Made by a program: the position numbers and the translations under genes. From Flaviflexus salsibiostraticola (lineage in GTDB: Bacteria; Actinomycetota; Actinomycetes; Actinomycetales; Actinomycetaceae), in NCBI RefSeq assembly GCF_003952265.1, contig NZ_CP034438.1:930001-994000 (forward strand): a stretch of 64,000 nucleotides of DNA. The letters run 5' to 3'. The notes beneath the pieces were generated by a model. The model had not been told where the DNA came from, did no database searches, and was given only the letters and a program-made list of their open reading frames with translations. Of this stretch, positions 1 through 9,050 are shown piece after piece. The stretch's first letter is position 1; every line of letters begins with the position of its first letter.

Positions 1-2308
1 TCTCGAGATTCTTGCGGCCCTTCTCGCGGTCCTCGTACCAGTAGCCGGCGAGCAGGAGGCGGGACCGTGGTCTCGTCATCGCGACGTAGGCGAGGCGGCG
101 GCGCTCCCGGTTCTCATGCTCGGCCATGTCCTCGCAGTCCCACCTCGTGAATGACTCGGCGAGCTCATCGCGATCCTGCGCCGCCTTCCAGCGCCATTCG
201 GGGAGCGACGCGGCATCGGCCCGCAGCCACTGAGGGACCTTGCCGGGACACCCGACCCACGGCTCCGCCGGATTCTTCGTCAACAGATCGAAGCCTCCCC
301 GGCGGAGCTCCGGGATCGCGACATAGTCCCACTCCAGGCCCTTGGCGCCGTGGACCGTCATGATCGTGACCGAATGCGGATCCTCGAGCTCCTCGTCGGT
401 CACGTCGCCCGACTGCAGGGCGAGATCGGCGAGCGGCAGGTCGTCCGACTCGCTCTTCTCCCTGTCCTCGACCATGTCGAGCCATGTAAGGAATGCGTCC
501 AGTCCCGCGCCCTCGGTCGCCTCCGAATAGCCGGCCGCCATGCGCTGAAGGATCGCGAGGCTCGCGCGGCCGATTCCGCCCTGGACCGATCGGGACGCGA
601 CCTCGGTTTCGAGTCCGGTGATTCGGGCCGCCATGCCGACGAGGTCCTCGATCCGCGCGTATCGTGCCTCGGTCAGCGTGCTGAGCCAACCGGCCAGGAC
701 AGCCAGGCGCTCACGCCCGGCCGCTGAGAGGTCGGCTCGGTCCCTCAGGGCGAGCGCCTCGACCACACTGAGCTCGCGCTCCTGCTCCTTCCCGGCCCGT
801 CGACGGACGGCGTTGAGCGCCTCGATATCGGCGGGGGCAATGTTGAGGTAGGCCATGAAGCGAGTGAGCTCATCGCCACGGGAGGGACTGATGACGGCGC
901 GCAGCAGCGCTCGGACCGTCTTCGCCTCCGGCTGCGTGATCGCTGATTGGTTCCCGTGGGCGATGTAGGGGATGCCGAGCTCGTCGAGGGCCTTCGCCAT
1001 CGGCTCGAACGCAGCGCGGGCCCGGCAGAGGACAGCGGCCGACGGACCCCGCCCGCCGTTCATATCCGCATGCTTCTCCCGGTACTCGGCGATATCGCGG
1101 GCGATCGCACGATACGACTCGACCTTGAGCGTCTCGAACGAGATATCGACCTCGCCTCCGCTCGGAGTGAAGGGCGACAGCGGCGGGACTGTGAGTCCGG
1201 ACTGCTGCGAGTGTCGGCGCAGGGGCGCGGCCACGGTGTTGGCGGCGTCGAGGATCTCGCCCCTATTGCGGAAGGCGGTCGACAGCGAGTATTCCGCGAC
1301 CGGGCCCGCACCGCGGAAGCTCACCTTGAAGGCGGAGAGCGCATCGGCGGACGCCCCACGCCAGCCATAGATGGCCTGGTTCGGATCGCCGACCGCGGTC
1401 ACATCGTGCCCGCCGCCGAACAGCTCCGCGAGGAAGAGCGCCTGATTGACTGATGTGTCCTGATATTCGTCGAGGAGGACGAGGCGATGCTCGCGTCGGT
1501 ACTCCTCGACGAGCTGCGGGCGCGCAAGAAGCACACGGTGCGCAACGGCGACCTGGTCCGAGAATTCGAGGAGCCGGTTGGCCCGCTTGTACTCGAGGTA
1601 CGCATCGACCATGTCGAGGATGATGAGACGCGTCGCGTACTTCTCCCTGTGCTGGAACAGCCGTCCGGCCTTCGTCTTCGTCAGGCGCTGGTAGTCGAGG
1701 GACTCCACATGCTCATCGAAGCCCACCAGGGCCTCACGCACCTCATCGGTTGTCAGCTGGTTGTCGAGGACCTCGGCGGATAGGCGCAGGACGTGCTCGA
1801 TGATCGTCGAGAGCGCACCGTCCAGGCCCTCTGTCGAGCCTCTCCAGCCCCGGACGATGTCGTTGACGATCTGGAAGCGCTCAGCATCGGTGATGAGCCG
1901 TGAAGACGGGTCGACACCGACGAGGAGGCCATGCTCGGATGCGATGGCGGAGGCGAAGGCGTTGTACGTCGACACCTGCGGCCGCGAGAGGATGGCCGTC
2001 TCCTCATCGAGCGCCGTCGATCCGAGCCGCGCCGCCTTCCGAAGCATGGCTGCCACCCGAGAGCTGAGCTCATTTGCGGCCTTCTTCGTGAAGGTGAGGC
2101 CGAGTGCCTCCCCCGGCTCCACGCGTCCCGCAGCGACGCTGTAGACGACTCGAAGAGCCATCGTCTTCGTCTTCCCGGCGCCTGCACCGGCGATGACAAG
2201 GGCCGGCTCAGGCCCGCCCATGATGACGTCGAGCTGATCCGATGTCGGCGGGTAGCCGTCGATCTGTTCGAGGAAGCGGGATGCTCCCTCGCGGGTTTCG
2301 AGGTTCAC
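1..2308 (-). CDS. adnB: AdnB-like UvrD-family helicase subunit, C-terminus cut by left edge
   Basis: Partial gene, about 769 codons visible; the 3' end lies outside the window. Reading from a GTG at 2308, the protein opens with a short lead, then a UvrD/Rep Walker A (GAGAGKTKT, about residue 42) and motif Ia (TFTKKAANEL). Near the left edge it shows helicase motif VI (RRRLAYVAMTR, about residue 735). The GTG overlaps the TGA of the upstream helicase-nuclease by 4 bp (GTGA), so the two are translationally coupled. In actinobacteria two such adjacent genes encode AdnA and AdnB, an ATP-dependent heterodimeric helicase-nuclease that resects double-strand breaks in place of RecBCD or AddAB. A C-terminal nuclease domain is expected beyond the edge but cannot be seen. 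A generic UvrD helicase is the alternative. Confidence 0.85.
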   Translation of the reverse strand, partial: MNLETREGASRFLEQIDGYPPTSDQLDVIMGGPEPALVIAGAGAGKTKTMALRVVYSVAAGRVEPGEALGLTFTKKAANELSSRVAAMLRKAARLGSTALDEETAILSRPQVSTYNAFASAIASEHGLLVGVDPSSRLITDAERFQIVNDIVRGWRGSTEGLDGALSTIIEHVLRLSAEVLDNQLTTDEVREALVGFDEHVESLDYQRLTKTKAGRLFQHREKYATRLIILDMVDAYLEYKRANRLLEFSDQVAVAHRVLLARPQLVEEYRREHRLVLLDEYQDTSVNQALFLAELFGGGHDVTAVGDPNQAIYGWRGASADALSAFKVSFRGAGPVAEYSLSTAFRNRGEILDAANTVAAPLRRHSQQSGLTVPPLSPFTPSGGEVDISFETLKVESYRAIARDIAEYREKHADMNGGRGPSAAVLCRARAAFEPMAKALDELGIPYIAHGNQSAITQPEAKTVRALLRAVISPSRGDELTRFMAYLNIAPADIEALNAVRRRAGKEQERELSVVEALALRDRADLSAAGRERLAVLAGWLSTLTEARYARIEDLVGMAARITGLETEVASRSVQGGIGRASLAILQRMAAGYSEATEGAGLDAFLTWLDMVEDREKSESDDLPLADLALQSGDVTDEELEDPHSVTIMTVHGAKGLEWDYVAIPELRRGGFDLLTKNPAEPWVGCPGKVPQWLRADAASLPEWRWKAAQDRDELAESFTRWDCEDMAEHENRERRRLAYVAMTRPRSRLLLAGYWYEDREKGRKNLE

Positions 2309-5300
2309 GAGAACAGCGCTCCTTCGTCGTACAGCGGGCAGATCGTCTTGACGGTGCAAAACCCGCACCACTCATTCACACGCACGGGCAGACCCGATCC
2401 GCTGAGGTCCTCCTTGACACCCGTGAGGAGGTCGTCGACCGCCTGCCGGTCCTCGTCGGAGAGCGGCTTCTGGCTCCTCGTCTTCGGGCTGCCATTCCTG
2501 TAGGTCTCGACAGGAAAAACGAGCCGCGCCCCGGCCGAGGGCGTGCCGATGGCCTTCTCAAATGCCCACTGGTAGACCTTGAGCTGCGGGTTATCCTCTG
2601 CCTCCGCCTCTGACGGTACTCTGTTGCCCGTCTTGAAGTCGACGATGACGGGACCATCGTCAGAATGCTCGATGCGGTCGATGCGGCCGCTCACCGTGAA
2701 GGAGTCCGTGTCGACGCGGATGGCCTGTTCGACATCTGCGGGCGGGCTCGTCGCCAGGTACACGGAAAGGTTCTCGACCTTCGACCGCGCAGCCGCGTAC
2801 TCCGAGTCCTTCTCCAGACCGTCCTCCATCGTGGCCGCGATGTCTTTCCAGCCCTCCTCGAAGGCCTCGAGCAGCTCGGCCCTGCCGCCGTTCGGGAAGC
2901 GCTCCGCGAGATCGTGGATGAGGATACCGATGTCGAGGCGGCGGCGATCATCTGTATCGCTGAAGCCTCGCGAGGTGAGGAACCAGCGCAGCGGGCAGGC
3001 GGCCACACTCTCGACGACGGAGGGCGAGAGCCACATCTCCGACCCCCACTTCGCATCGGTGCTCGGCTCGAGGATCGGCACCCAGGTCTGCGGGTCCACC
3101 CCGGCGATCGTGTCGTCGGTCCAGTGGGGCAGCGAGGCGAGTATGGCGGCCGCGGCCTCCTGATCCTCCTCACTCACCCCCAGCTGGGGGTCGGACAGGA
3201 CGGAGCGAAGTCGGCCGACAACGCCGGGGATCGACATCGACAGCTCGCTCGCCTCAACCTGCTCGATGACATTCTCATCGGCGATGAGGTCGATGAAGCG
3301 GGAGCGCGACGTCTCCTCAGAATCGACGGCCGTGAGAACGAGTGCCCGCTTCGCGCGCCCCGCCGACGCGGCCAGCATGCGGAGCTCATCGTCGAGGATC
3401 GACCGGATCCCGGACGCTCCCCCCGTCAGGCGATCGAGGTGCAGCTCGGCGAGCCTGCCGGCCCCGAAGAGCCCGTCCCGCGCCCGGAGGTTGGGCCACA
3501 CCCCATCATTGAGATCGGCGACGACGACGAGCTCGAACTCCAGACCGGTCGCCATGGCCGGGGTGAGGAGATGGACGCCGTTCTCACGGCCGGTGCGCGC
3601 GATGGAGTCCTCCGCGAACTCCTGGGCCTGAAGATCTTCGACGAGCTCGATCGAAGAGGCGCGGCCATCCCGGTCGACCATGCGCTGAGCCGTCCGGAAC
3701 ATGGTCATGACAGTGTCGAGCATGGCGTTCGCAGCTCTACCGCGGACTCCCCCGGAGAGCGCGAGGACACGCCACTCCTCGGCGCGGCCGGCTGCGTCCC
3801 ACGCGGCCCACAGCACCGACTCGGCATTCCCGCCCTCGAGGACGGCCGAGCGCGCCGCGGCGAGAATCGCCGCGAGCCGCCTGATGGGCTCAGCCCATCC
3901 GTCCTCCGGTGCGTTCTCGAGGAGCGCGCGAACCGGGCGGTCCGTGCCCTGCTCGGCGGCCCACATCGACAACCTGCGACGCAGGCTTCTCAGCTCCTGG
4001 GGATCGATGCCGACGAGAGGGGACGCCAGCACGTCGAGAAGCGTCGCGTCATCGAGTTCGTCACCGTTCGCCTCACGGATGATGTCCATGAGTGCACGGA
4101 TGACGGGAATGAAGCGCAGCGGCTGTTCGCGGGCGGCGGGACGAACGGTGACACCGGCATCTGTCAGCACCCGCTCGAGTTCCGTGTGGGCGCTTCTCGC
4201 TCGGGTGATGACAGCGACATCGTCGTACGACAGCCCGCCGCGAACGTGGCTGTGACGGATGATGCGGGCGATCCCCGAGTACTGCTGATCGCCGCTCGGA
4301 AAGGTCGTGATCTCGACGGAGTCGGCCACGCCCGCCGGCTGCGGGTTACGGTGCGAGCTGATGCCGGCAACGCCGATGCGGGAGCACAGCGCGTCCTGCA
4401 GGCGCGCAAGGTTCCCCCCTGCTCGATGCCGGGTGCGCAGGGTCTTAATCTCGCCGCCGAAGCCCAGACCCTCCCTTTCGCCTCGGGCGAGGCCCGGCAG
4501 ATGGGCGATGCCGCCGCGGAAGCCCTCGACAGCCGTGTCCGGATCGGCTGCGAGGATAAGGCGGGCACCCTCCCGACGCGCGGCAGACAGAAGCGAAGCG
4601 GTCGCAAGCGTCGCGTTCTGGTAATCGTCGATGAGAATCCAATCCCAGCGCGGAATGCTGCCATCGGTCCACGCCTCCGGGGCGGACAGGAGCCTGGCCG
4701 CCTGATGGACGAGTCGAGCGTGGTCGAAGCGATCCGCTCCGCCGGTGGCCGTCGCATCCTCGAGGGCGAGGGCGCTCTCGTAGTGGCCGAGGAGCTCGCC
4801 TGCGGCCGTCCACATTCCATCGCCGTGCTCTCTGCCGAGTCCGACGAGGTCCGCGCCCGCCATGCCCAGCTCCGCGGCACGAGTGAGAAGGTCGCGCAGC
4901 TCTGCGCGGAAGCCGGGCAGGGCCATGATGTCGGGGGTGATCTCCGCCGGCCACGGTATGGCGCCGCCGAGTTCGACGAGGAGCTCACCGATAATCGCGT
5001 CCTGGCTGGGGCCGGTGATGAGTTCGGGAGTCTGCCGCTCCCGGTCGGCCGCATACTGCTGGAGGATTGTGAAGGCCCAGGCCTGAGCAGTCCGGACCGC
5101 AAGACCCTGGGGCAGCTGGCCGAGCTGCGCTGTGAGGCGCACGCGGAGATCATCGGCCGCCCTGCGACCGGCGGCGAGAATGACGGCGGACTGGCCGGCG
5201 TCGGCGATGCGGGACGCGGCCTCAAGGAGAACGGTCGTCTTGCCTGTGCCGGCCGCCCCGGCGATGACGGTCGCGCGTGCCGACAGGGCATGGTCGAGGG

Positions 5301-5337
5301 CTGCCGACTGCGATTCTTCGAGGACGAGGTTCTCCAT
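2305..5337 (-). CDS. adnA: AdnA-like ATP-dependent helicase with Fe-S PD-(D/E)XK nuclease domain
   Basis: 1010 residues. The N-terminal half is a UvrD-type motor with Walker A (GAAGTGKTT, Lys near 33) and a motif II of the form DDYQN. The C-terminal 250 residues form a RecB/AddB-like nuclease: an ACPLRWF cysteine, a VDFKTG active-site motif, QLKVYQWA, and a final C-x2-C-x5-C (WCGFCTVKTIC). With the upstream Cys this gives the four ligands of an AddB-type 4Fe-4S cluster. AdnA pairs with AdnB, which follows with a 4-bp overlap, to resect DNA ends for homologous repair. I chose ATG 5337 (MENLVLEES) because the frame stays open another 166 codons upstream but that stretch is antisense to DUF3107 and looks non-coding. 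A TATCGT -10 element lies 8 nt before the ATG. Confidence 0.88.
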   Translation of the reverse strand: MENLVLEESQSAALDHALSARATVIAGAAGTGKTTVLLEAASRIADAGQSAVILAAGRRAADDLRVRLTAQLGQLPQGLAVRTAQAWAFTILQQYAADRERQTPELITGPSQDAIIGELLVELGGAIPWPAEITPDIMALPGFRAELRDLLTRAAELGMAGADLVGLGREHGDGMWTAAGELLGHYESALALEDATATGGADRFDHARLVHQAARLLSAPEAWTDGSIPRWDWILIDDYQNATLATASLLSAARREGARLILAADPDTAVEGFRGGIAHLPGLARGEREGLGFGGEIKTLRTRHRAGGNLARLQDALCSRIGVAGISSHRNPQPAGVADSVEITTFPSGDQQYSGIARIIRHSHVRGGLSYDDVAVITRARSAHTELERVLTDAGVTVRPAAREQPLRFIPVIRALMDIIREANGDELDDATLLDVLASPLVGIDPQELRSLRRRLSMWAAEQGTDRPVRALLENAPEDGWAEPIRRLAAILAAARSAVLEGGNAESVLWAAWDAAGRAEEWRVLALSGGVRGRAANAMLDTVMTMFRTAQRMVDRDGRASSIELVEDLQAQEFAEDSIARTGRENGVHLLTPAMATGLEFELVVVADLNDGVWPNLRARDGLFGAGRLAELHLDRLTGGASGIRSILDDELRMLAASAGRAKRALVLTAVDSEETSRSRFIDLIADENVIEQVEASELSMSIPGVVGRLRSVLSDPQLGVSEEDQEAAAAILASLPHWTDDTIAGVDPQTWVPILEPSTDAKWGSEMWLSPSVVESVAACPLRWFLTSRGFSDTDDRRRLDIGILIHDLAERFPNGGRAELLEAFEEGWKDIAATMEDGLEKDSEYAAARSKVENLSVYLATSPPADVEQAIRVDTDSFTVSGRIDRIEHSDDGPVIVDFKTGNRVPSEAEAEDNPQLKVYQWAFEKAIGTPSAGARLVFPVETYRNGSPKTRSQKPLSDEDRQAVDDLLTGVKEDLSGSGLPVRVNEWCGFCTVKTICPLYDEGALFS

Positions 5338-5345
5338 ATCACCCG

Positions 5346-5351
5346 ACGATA
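5346..5351 (-). promoter_or_regulatory. -10 element (TATCGT) of a leaderless adnA promoter
   Basis: TATCGT on the minus strand ends 8 nt before ATG 5337, and no Shine-Dalgarno sequence is present. This predicts that transcription starts at or next to the start codon. Confidence 0.5.
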
Positions 5352-5426
5352 CGCGAGGCCTCAGGCCAATCGCCGCCACTTTTCGGCTGGTGACGAATCG
5401 CGGCGGGGGCGGCTCGCAGTTTTCCG

Positions 5427-5432
5427 TACGAT
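5427..5432 (+). promoter_or_regulatory. -10 element (TACGAT) of a leaderless DUF3107 promoter
   Basis: TACGAT is followed by 7 nt and then ATG 5440, with no ribosome binding site. The spacing puts the transcription start at the A of the ATG. Confidence 0.6.
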
Positions 5433-5439
5433 GGTGACC

Positions 5440-5664
5440 ATGGAACTGCACATTGGAATTCAGAACATTGCCCGCGAACTCACCTACGACGTCGACATGT
5501 CGCCCGAGGAGGTCGAGAACGCCCTCGCCGCGGCGGTCGCCGACGGCGGCATCTTCCGCGTCGAGGATTCGAAGGGTCGCCGGGCCTTTGTCCCCGTCTC
5601 GACGCTCGCCTACGTCTCGCTCGGGGAGGACGAGCCGCGCAGGGTCGGCTTCGGTCACGCGTGA
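5440..5664 (+). CDS. DUF3107 family protein
   Basis: 74 residues, starting MELHIGIQN. It matches the small actinobacterial DUF3107 family in length, opening and internal pattern: a short beta strand, then VDMSPEEVENALAAAV, a glycine turn, and VPVSTLAYVSLG. The family has no established biochemical role; it is usually a single cytosolic alpha/beta domain. An upstream in-frame ATG at 5431 overlaps the -10 element and cannot be in the mRNA, so ATG 5440 is the start. The gene is divergent from adnA and precedes the DEAD-box helicase, the same neighbourhood as in mycobacteria. Confidence 0.85.
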   Translation: MELHIGIQNIARELTYDVDMSPEEVENALAAAVADGGIFRVEDSKGRRAFVPVSTLAYVSLGEDEPRRVGFGHA

Positions 5665-5696
5665 CACATATTCGTCGTGGGGTGTGGGCCGTGGTC

Positions 5697-5702
5697 TAGG
5701 AT
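5697..5702 (+). promoter_or_regulatory. Candidate -10 element (TAGGAT) and long leader of the DEAD-box gene
   Basis: TAGGAT fits TANNNT. If used, it gives a 5' leader of about 117 nt before ATG 5826, far longer than other leaders in the window. Long leaders are common on DEAD-box helicase mRNAs and can carry autoregulatory or cold-responsive structure. No known riboswitch was recognised in it. Confidence 0.35.
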
Positions 5703-5825
5703 GGTTCCGAAGGTTGACCGGTCGTCCGTTGACATCATCTCTCCCGCCGGGTCCCCGGCCCTGCTCCTCTGCGATCGGCTGCCAGCGCGAACAGCGCATC
5801 ATCCGCCGATCAGCAAAGGTGACGT

Positions 5826-7385
5826 ATGTCTTCACACACTGGAAAAATTGATACCGACGAGGCGGCAGTGCCCGCCCTCAACGAGCCCGCAGCCGACATC
5901 GATGCGACGCCCGAGGAGATCGAGCAGAAGTCCTTCGCCGACTATGGCGTGAGCCAGCCGATCGTCGAGGCGCTCGCCGCGAAGGGCATCACGCATCCCT
6001 TCCCCATCCAGGCCCTCACGCTGCCGATCGCACTGTCCGGCCAGGACATCATCGGCCAGGCGAAGACCGGCACGGGTAAGACCCTCGGTTTCGGCATCCC
6101 CATGATCGAGGCCGTCGTCGGTCCCGGCGAGGATGGCTTCGATCAGCTGCGCGCCCCCGGGGCCCCGCAGGCCCTCGCGATCGCGCCGACTCGCGAGCTC
6201 GCGGTCCAGGTCGCCGGCGACCTCGTCAACGCATCGACCAACCGCAACATCCGCATCGTCGAGGTCTATGGCGGCCGCGCCTACGAGCCCCAGGTCGAGG
6301 CCCTTAAGAAGGGCGCCGAGATCATCGTCGGTACGCCGGGACGCCTCATCGACCTTCTCAAGCAGCGGATCCTCGACCTCTCGCACGTCAAGGTTCTCGT
6401 GCTCGACGAGGCGGACGAGATGCTTGATCTCGGGTTCCTCGAGGACGTCGAGACGATCATGTCCGCCACCCCCGCATCGCGACACACGATGCTGTTCTCG
6501 GCGACGATGCCGGGCCCCGTGGTCGCGATGGCCCGCCGCTTCATGACGCGTCCGACCCATATTCGCGCGCAGGATCCCACCGACGACAACCAGACGGTGA
6601 AGAACACGACCCAGGTCGTCTACCGAGCCCACCAGCTCAACAAGATCGAGGTCCTCGCCCGCATCCTGCAGGCCCGGGGCCGCGATCTCGCGATCGTCTT
6701 CACGCGGACGAAGCGCCAGGCCGCACGCGTCGCCGATGATCTTGAGGAGCGCGGCTTCGCCACGGGCGCCCTGCACGGCGACCTCGGCCAGGGTGCCCGC
6801 GAGCGCGCGCTCCGCGCGTTCCGCTCCGGCAAGGTCGACGTGTTGGTCGCGACTGACGTGGCCGCCCGCGGCATCGACGTCGACAACGTCACCCACGTCA
6901 TCAACTACCAGTGCCCCGAGGACGACAAGACCTACGTGCACCGCATCGGCCGCACCGGCCGCGCCGGTCACAAGGGCACGGCGGTCACGTTCGTCGACTG
7001 GGAGGACATGCCGCGCTGGTCCGTCATCAACAACACGCTCAATCTCGGCACTCCTGAGCCCGTCGAGACGTACCACACGTCCGAGCACCTCTACGAGGAT
7101 CTCGATATCGACCCGGAGGTCACCGGTCGTCTGCCGCGCTCGCAGCGCACGCGAGCGGGCCTTGAAGCTGAAGAGGTCGAGGACCTCGGTGAGACCGGCG
7201 GCAAGGCCTCGCGCGGTCGCGGTCGCGGCGGCAGCCGTGGTGGCGAGAGCCGCGGAGGTCAGCGTGGCGGCGGGCAGCGCGGCGGCGAGGGCCGCGGCCG
7301 AAGCGGCGACTCAGCAGAGCGTCCCCGACGTCCCCGCCAGCGCCGGCGCACGAAGAACGGCACGCCGCAGGGCGAGCAGGGCTGA
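5826..7385 (+). CDS. rhlE: DEAD/DEAH-box RNA helicase with RGG tail
   Basis: 519 residues. It has the full DEAD-box set in order: Q motif (GITHPFPIQ), motif I (AKTGTGKT), Ia (PTRELA), Ib (TPGR), II (DEAD), III (SAT), V (VATDVAARGID) and VI (HRIGRTGR). The last 70 residues are rich in Arg and Gly (RGGSRGGES, RGGQRGGG), a typical RNA-binding tail, then a basic end. It unwinds structured RNA with ATP, probably in ribosome assembly and RNA turnover. A Shine-Dalgarno AAAGG lies 7 nt before ATG 5826. The position next to DUF3107 and adnA matches the mycobacterial rhlE locus. Assignment to RhlE rather than another DEAD-box subgroup rests mainly on that context. Confidence 0.9.
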   Translation: MSSHTGKIDTDEAAVPALNEPAADIDATPEEIEQKSFADYGVSQPIVEALAAKGITHPFPIQALTLPIALSGQDIIGQAKTGTGKTLGFGIPMIEAVVGPGEDGFDQLRAPGAPQALAIAPTRELAVQVAGDLVNASTNRNIRIVEVYGGRAYEPQVEALKKGAEIIVGTPGRLIDLLKQRILDLSHVKVLVLDEADEMLDLGFLEDVETIMSATPASRHTMLFSATMPGPVVAMARRFMTRPTHIRAQDPTDDNQTVKNTTQVVYRAHQLNKIEVLARILQARGRDLAIVFTRTKRQAARVADDLEERGFATGALHGDLGQGARERALRAFRSGKVDVLVATDVAARGIDVDNVTHVINYQCPEDDKTYVHRIGRTGRAGHKGTAVTFVDWEDMPRWSVINNTLNLGTPEPVETYHTSEHLYEDLDIDPEVTGRLPRSQRTRAGLEAEEVEDLGETGGKASRGRGRGGSRGGESRGGQRGGGQRGGEGRGRSGDSAERPRRPRQRRRTKNGTPQGEQG

Positions 7386-7409
7386 TCGGTCGTCAGCCGA
7401 TAGTCGATG

Positions 7410-7445
7410 AAGGGTGGGTTCCGGAATAGTCCGGAACCCACCCTT
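7410..7445. terminator. Perfect 16-bp hairpin between convergent genes
   Basis: Arms 7410-7425 and 7430-7445 are perfectly complementary around a 4-nt loop. It sits 25 nt after the DEAD-box stop and before the end of the convergent marC, so it can serve both strands. The T-run is weak, as usual in high-GC actinobacteria. Confidence 0.8.
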
Positions 7446-7509
7446 GTCTGTTCAACGCGCACCGTCGCCGGCGTCCCCGACCCATCTGTAACGGGTCGCG
7501 AAGACCCTC

Positions 7510-8130
7510 CTACATCTCGGCGATGACGGCGAGAACGCCGTTGACCATGAGCTGAACGGCGATCGCCGCCAGGAGCATGCCGAAGAGCTTTGTCAGGAGG
7601 GTGATGCCGCCTTCGCCGATGAGGCGATGGATGAGGACGGAGAACCGCAGACTTGCCCACGTGATGATGTGGACGAGGACGAACGCGCTGATGACCGCGG
7701 TGATCGCGGGGACTCGCGTGCCGGCCTCACCGACCGCAAGCATGAAGGCGACGATCGTACCCGGCCCCGCGAGGAGCGGTGTGCCGAGCGGCACGAGCGC
7801 GACGTGTGTCTTGCCAGCCGGTTTGCCCGGATCGCTCTCCTCGCCGGTCAGCAGCTGAAGGGCGACGAGCAGGAGGAGAAGGCCGCCGGATATCTGCATC
7901 GCCTGGACCGAGATGTGGAGGAAACCGAGGATGTAGGTGCCGAACAGTCCGAAGGTGGCGAGCACCCCGGCCGACACCGCCGTGGCCTGCCACGCTGCAG
8001 ACGCGCGCTCCTTCGGTGTCATTCTTCCGGTGAGGCTGAGGAAGATCGGGATCGATCCTGCCGGATCCATAATGACGAACAGTGTGAAGAAGGTGGATGC
8101 GAACAGGGTGAGATCCAGGACGCTGCTCAC
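7510..8130 (-). CDS. MarC family integral membrane protein
   Basis: 206 residues with about six membrane segments. The opening LFVIMDPAGSIPIFLSLT and the central PLGTPLLAGPGTI are MarC family signatures. MarC proteins are inner-membrane proteins of unknown transport function; the old link to multiple antibiotic resistance has not held up. The GTG start at 8130 overlaps the stop of the PHP gene by 4 bp (GTGA), so translation is coupled to it. It ends just before the shared terminator with the DEAD-box gene. Confidence 0.88.
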   Translation of the reverse strand: MSSVLDLTLFASTFFTLFVIMDPAGSIPIFLSLTGRMTPKERASAAWQATAVSAGVLATFGLFGTYILGFLHISVQAMQISGGLLLLLVALQLLTGEESDPGKPAGKTHVALVPLGTPLLAGPGTIVAFMLAVGEAGTRVPAITAVISAFVLVHIITWASLRFSVLIHRLIGEGGITLLTKLFGMLLAAIAVQLMVNGVLAVIAEM

Positions 8131-8963
8131 GGATTGATGACCTCCATCGACGCCTTGTAGGCGATCTTCTCGAACATCTCGGGTGAGGTGGTGTTCTCCC
8201 CCAGACGATTTCGCTTGCCGGTGCCATGGTAGTCGCTCGAACCGGTTCGAATGAGGCCCCGCTCTGTGACAATATCCGCCAGAATATCCCGATCCGACCG
8301 CGGGTTGTCTCGATGATCGACCTCGAGGCCGTCAATGCCCAGGTCAAGGCCCTCGACGATGGATGACCACGAGTGTGCCGCACCCCGGCCGACTGCTCGA
8401 GGGTGTGCCCAGATCGCCACGCCGCCCGCCTCGTGGATGAGGTCGACGGCCTCGCCCAGCTCGGGCGCCCAGTACGGCCGATAGTACGGAGAGCGCGCGG
8501 AGAGAAGCGTCGCGAAGGCATCATCGCGGCTCTCGACCGTGCCACGGGCCAGCAGCGCATCGGCCACGTGGGGTCTCCCGAGCGTCGCCCCGTCCCCCGA
8601 GGCATCGAGGACCTCCTGCCACGTGAGCAGACCATCCTCCTCCATCGCCTCCACCATGCTGTACAGCCTGTCGGTGCGTGCCTCGCGCAGGCGGATGCAG
8701 TGCTGGGCGATGCCCTCGTGGGGATCGAAGAGATAGCCGAGGAGGTGGACGGAGCGGTGCTCGTACCGTGCGCTGATCTCAATGCCACGGACCAACGACA
8801 CGCCGGTCACCGTGACGGCGTCGATCGCCTCGCGGTGACCCGCGACCGTGTCATGGTCGGTGAGAGCAACCGTGTGGATGCCGAGGCTCGCCGCTTCGGC
8901 CATGAGCTCCTGCGGCGACTGCGTGCCATCCGAGTGCACGGAATGGGTGTGGAGATCGATCAC
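8127..8963 (-). CDS. PHP domain phosphoesterase
   Basis: 278 residues. The PHP metal motifs are present in order: DLHTHSVHSDGT at the N-terminus, LTDHDT near residue 37, an internal ARYEHRSVHLLGY, and GSDYHGTG near the C-terminus. Stand-alone PHP proteins of this size are related to YciV/RNase AM, which hydrolyses nucleoside 3',5'-bisphosphates such as pAp and trims short 5' RNA ends; substrate here is inferred. The start is a GTG preceded 6 nt upstream by TAGCCT, a leaderless arrangement. It is transcribed with marC. Confidence 0.87.
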   Translation of the reverse strand: MIDLHTHSVHSDGTQSPQELMAEAASLGIHTVALTDHDTVAGHREAIDAVTVTGVSLVRGIEISARYEHRSVHLLGYLFDPHEGIAQHCIRLREARTDRLYSMVEAMEEDGLLTWQEVLDASGDGATLGRPHVADALLARGTVESRDDAFATLLSARSPYYRPYWAPELGEAVDLIHEAGGVAIWAHPRAVGRGAAHSWSSIVEGLDLGIDGLEVDHRDNPRSDRDILADIVTERGLIRTGSSDYHGTGKRNRLGENTTSPEMFEKIAYKASMEVINP

Positions 8964-8969
8964 CGAACC

Positions 8970-8975
8970 AGGCTA
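8970..8975 (-). promoter_or_regulatory. -10 element (TAGCCT), leaderless promoter of PHP-marC
   Basis: TAGCCT ends 6 nt before the GTG start at 8963. No Shine-Dalgarno sequence is present. It shares a short divergent region with the aminopeptidase promoter. Confidence 0.5.
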
Positions 8976-9037
8976 TGACTTTTTCGCGGGATCTGCCCAC
9001 AAACGTCGCCAGGACGAACCGTGGGCCGAAGGGGTGA

Positions 9038-9043
9038 CAGAAT
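9038..9043 (+). promoter_or_regulatory. -10-like element (CAGAAT), leaderless promoter of aminopeptidase P
   Basis: CAGAAT is followed by exactly 7 nt and ATG 9051. The same -10/N7/ATG spacing recurs elsewhere in the window, which supports 9051 over earlier in-frame starts at 9021 and 9042. Confidence 0.45.
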
Positions 9044-9050
9044 GGGGTCC

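Noticed and set aside
2665..5439. Very long plus-strand open frame (over 900 codons) opposite adnA
   Set aside because: It is antisense to a motif-rich helicase-nuclease, is Arg/Gly/Glu biased as expected of GC-rich mirror frames, and has no family motif. Only its last 74 codons (DUF3107) are real.
5338..5835. 166-codon N-terminal extension of adnA
   Set aside because: It is antisense to DUF3107 and has no conserved motif; a promoter and ATG at 5337 explain the start.
5832..7088. 418-codon minus-strand frame opposite the DEAD-box gene
   Set aside because: Mirror frame of a fully motif-supported gene; no ribosome binding site or family pattern.
7200..7360. DNA repeat in the 3' end of the DEAD-box gene
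   Set aside because: The repetition reflects RGG codons of an RNA-binding tail, not a separate genetic element.
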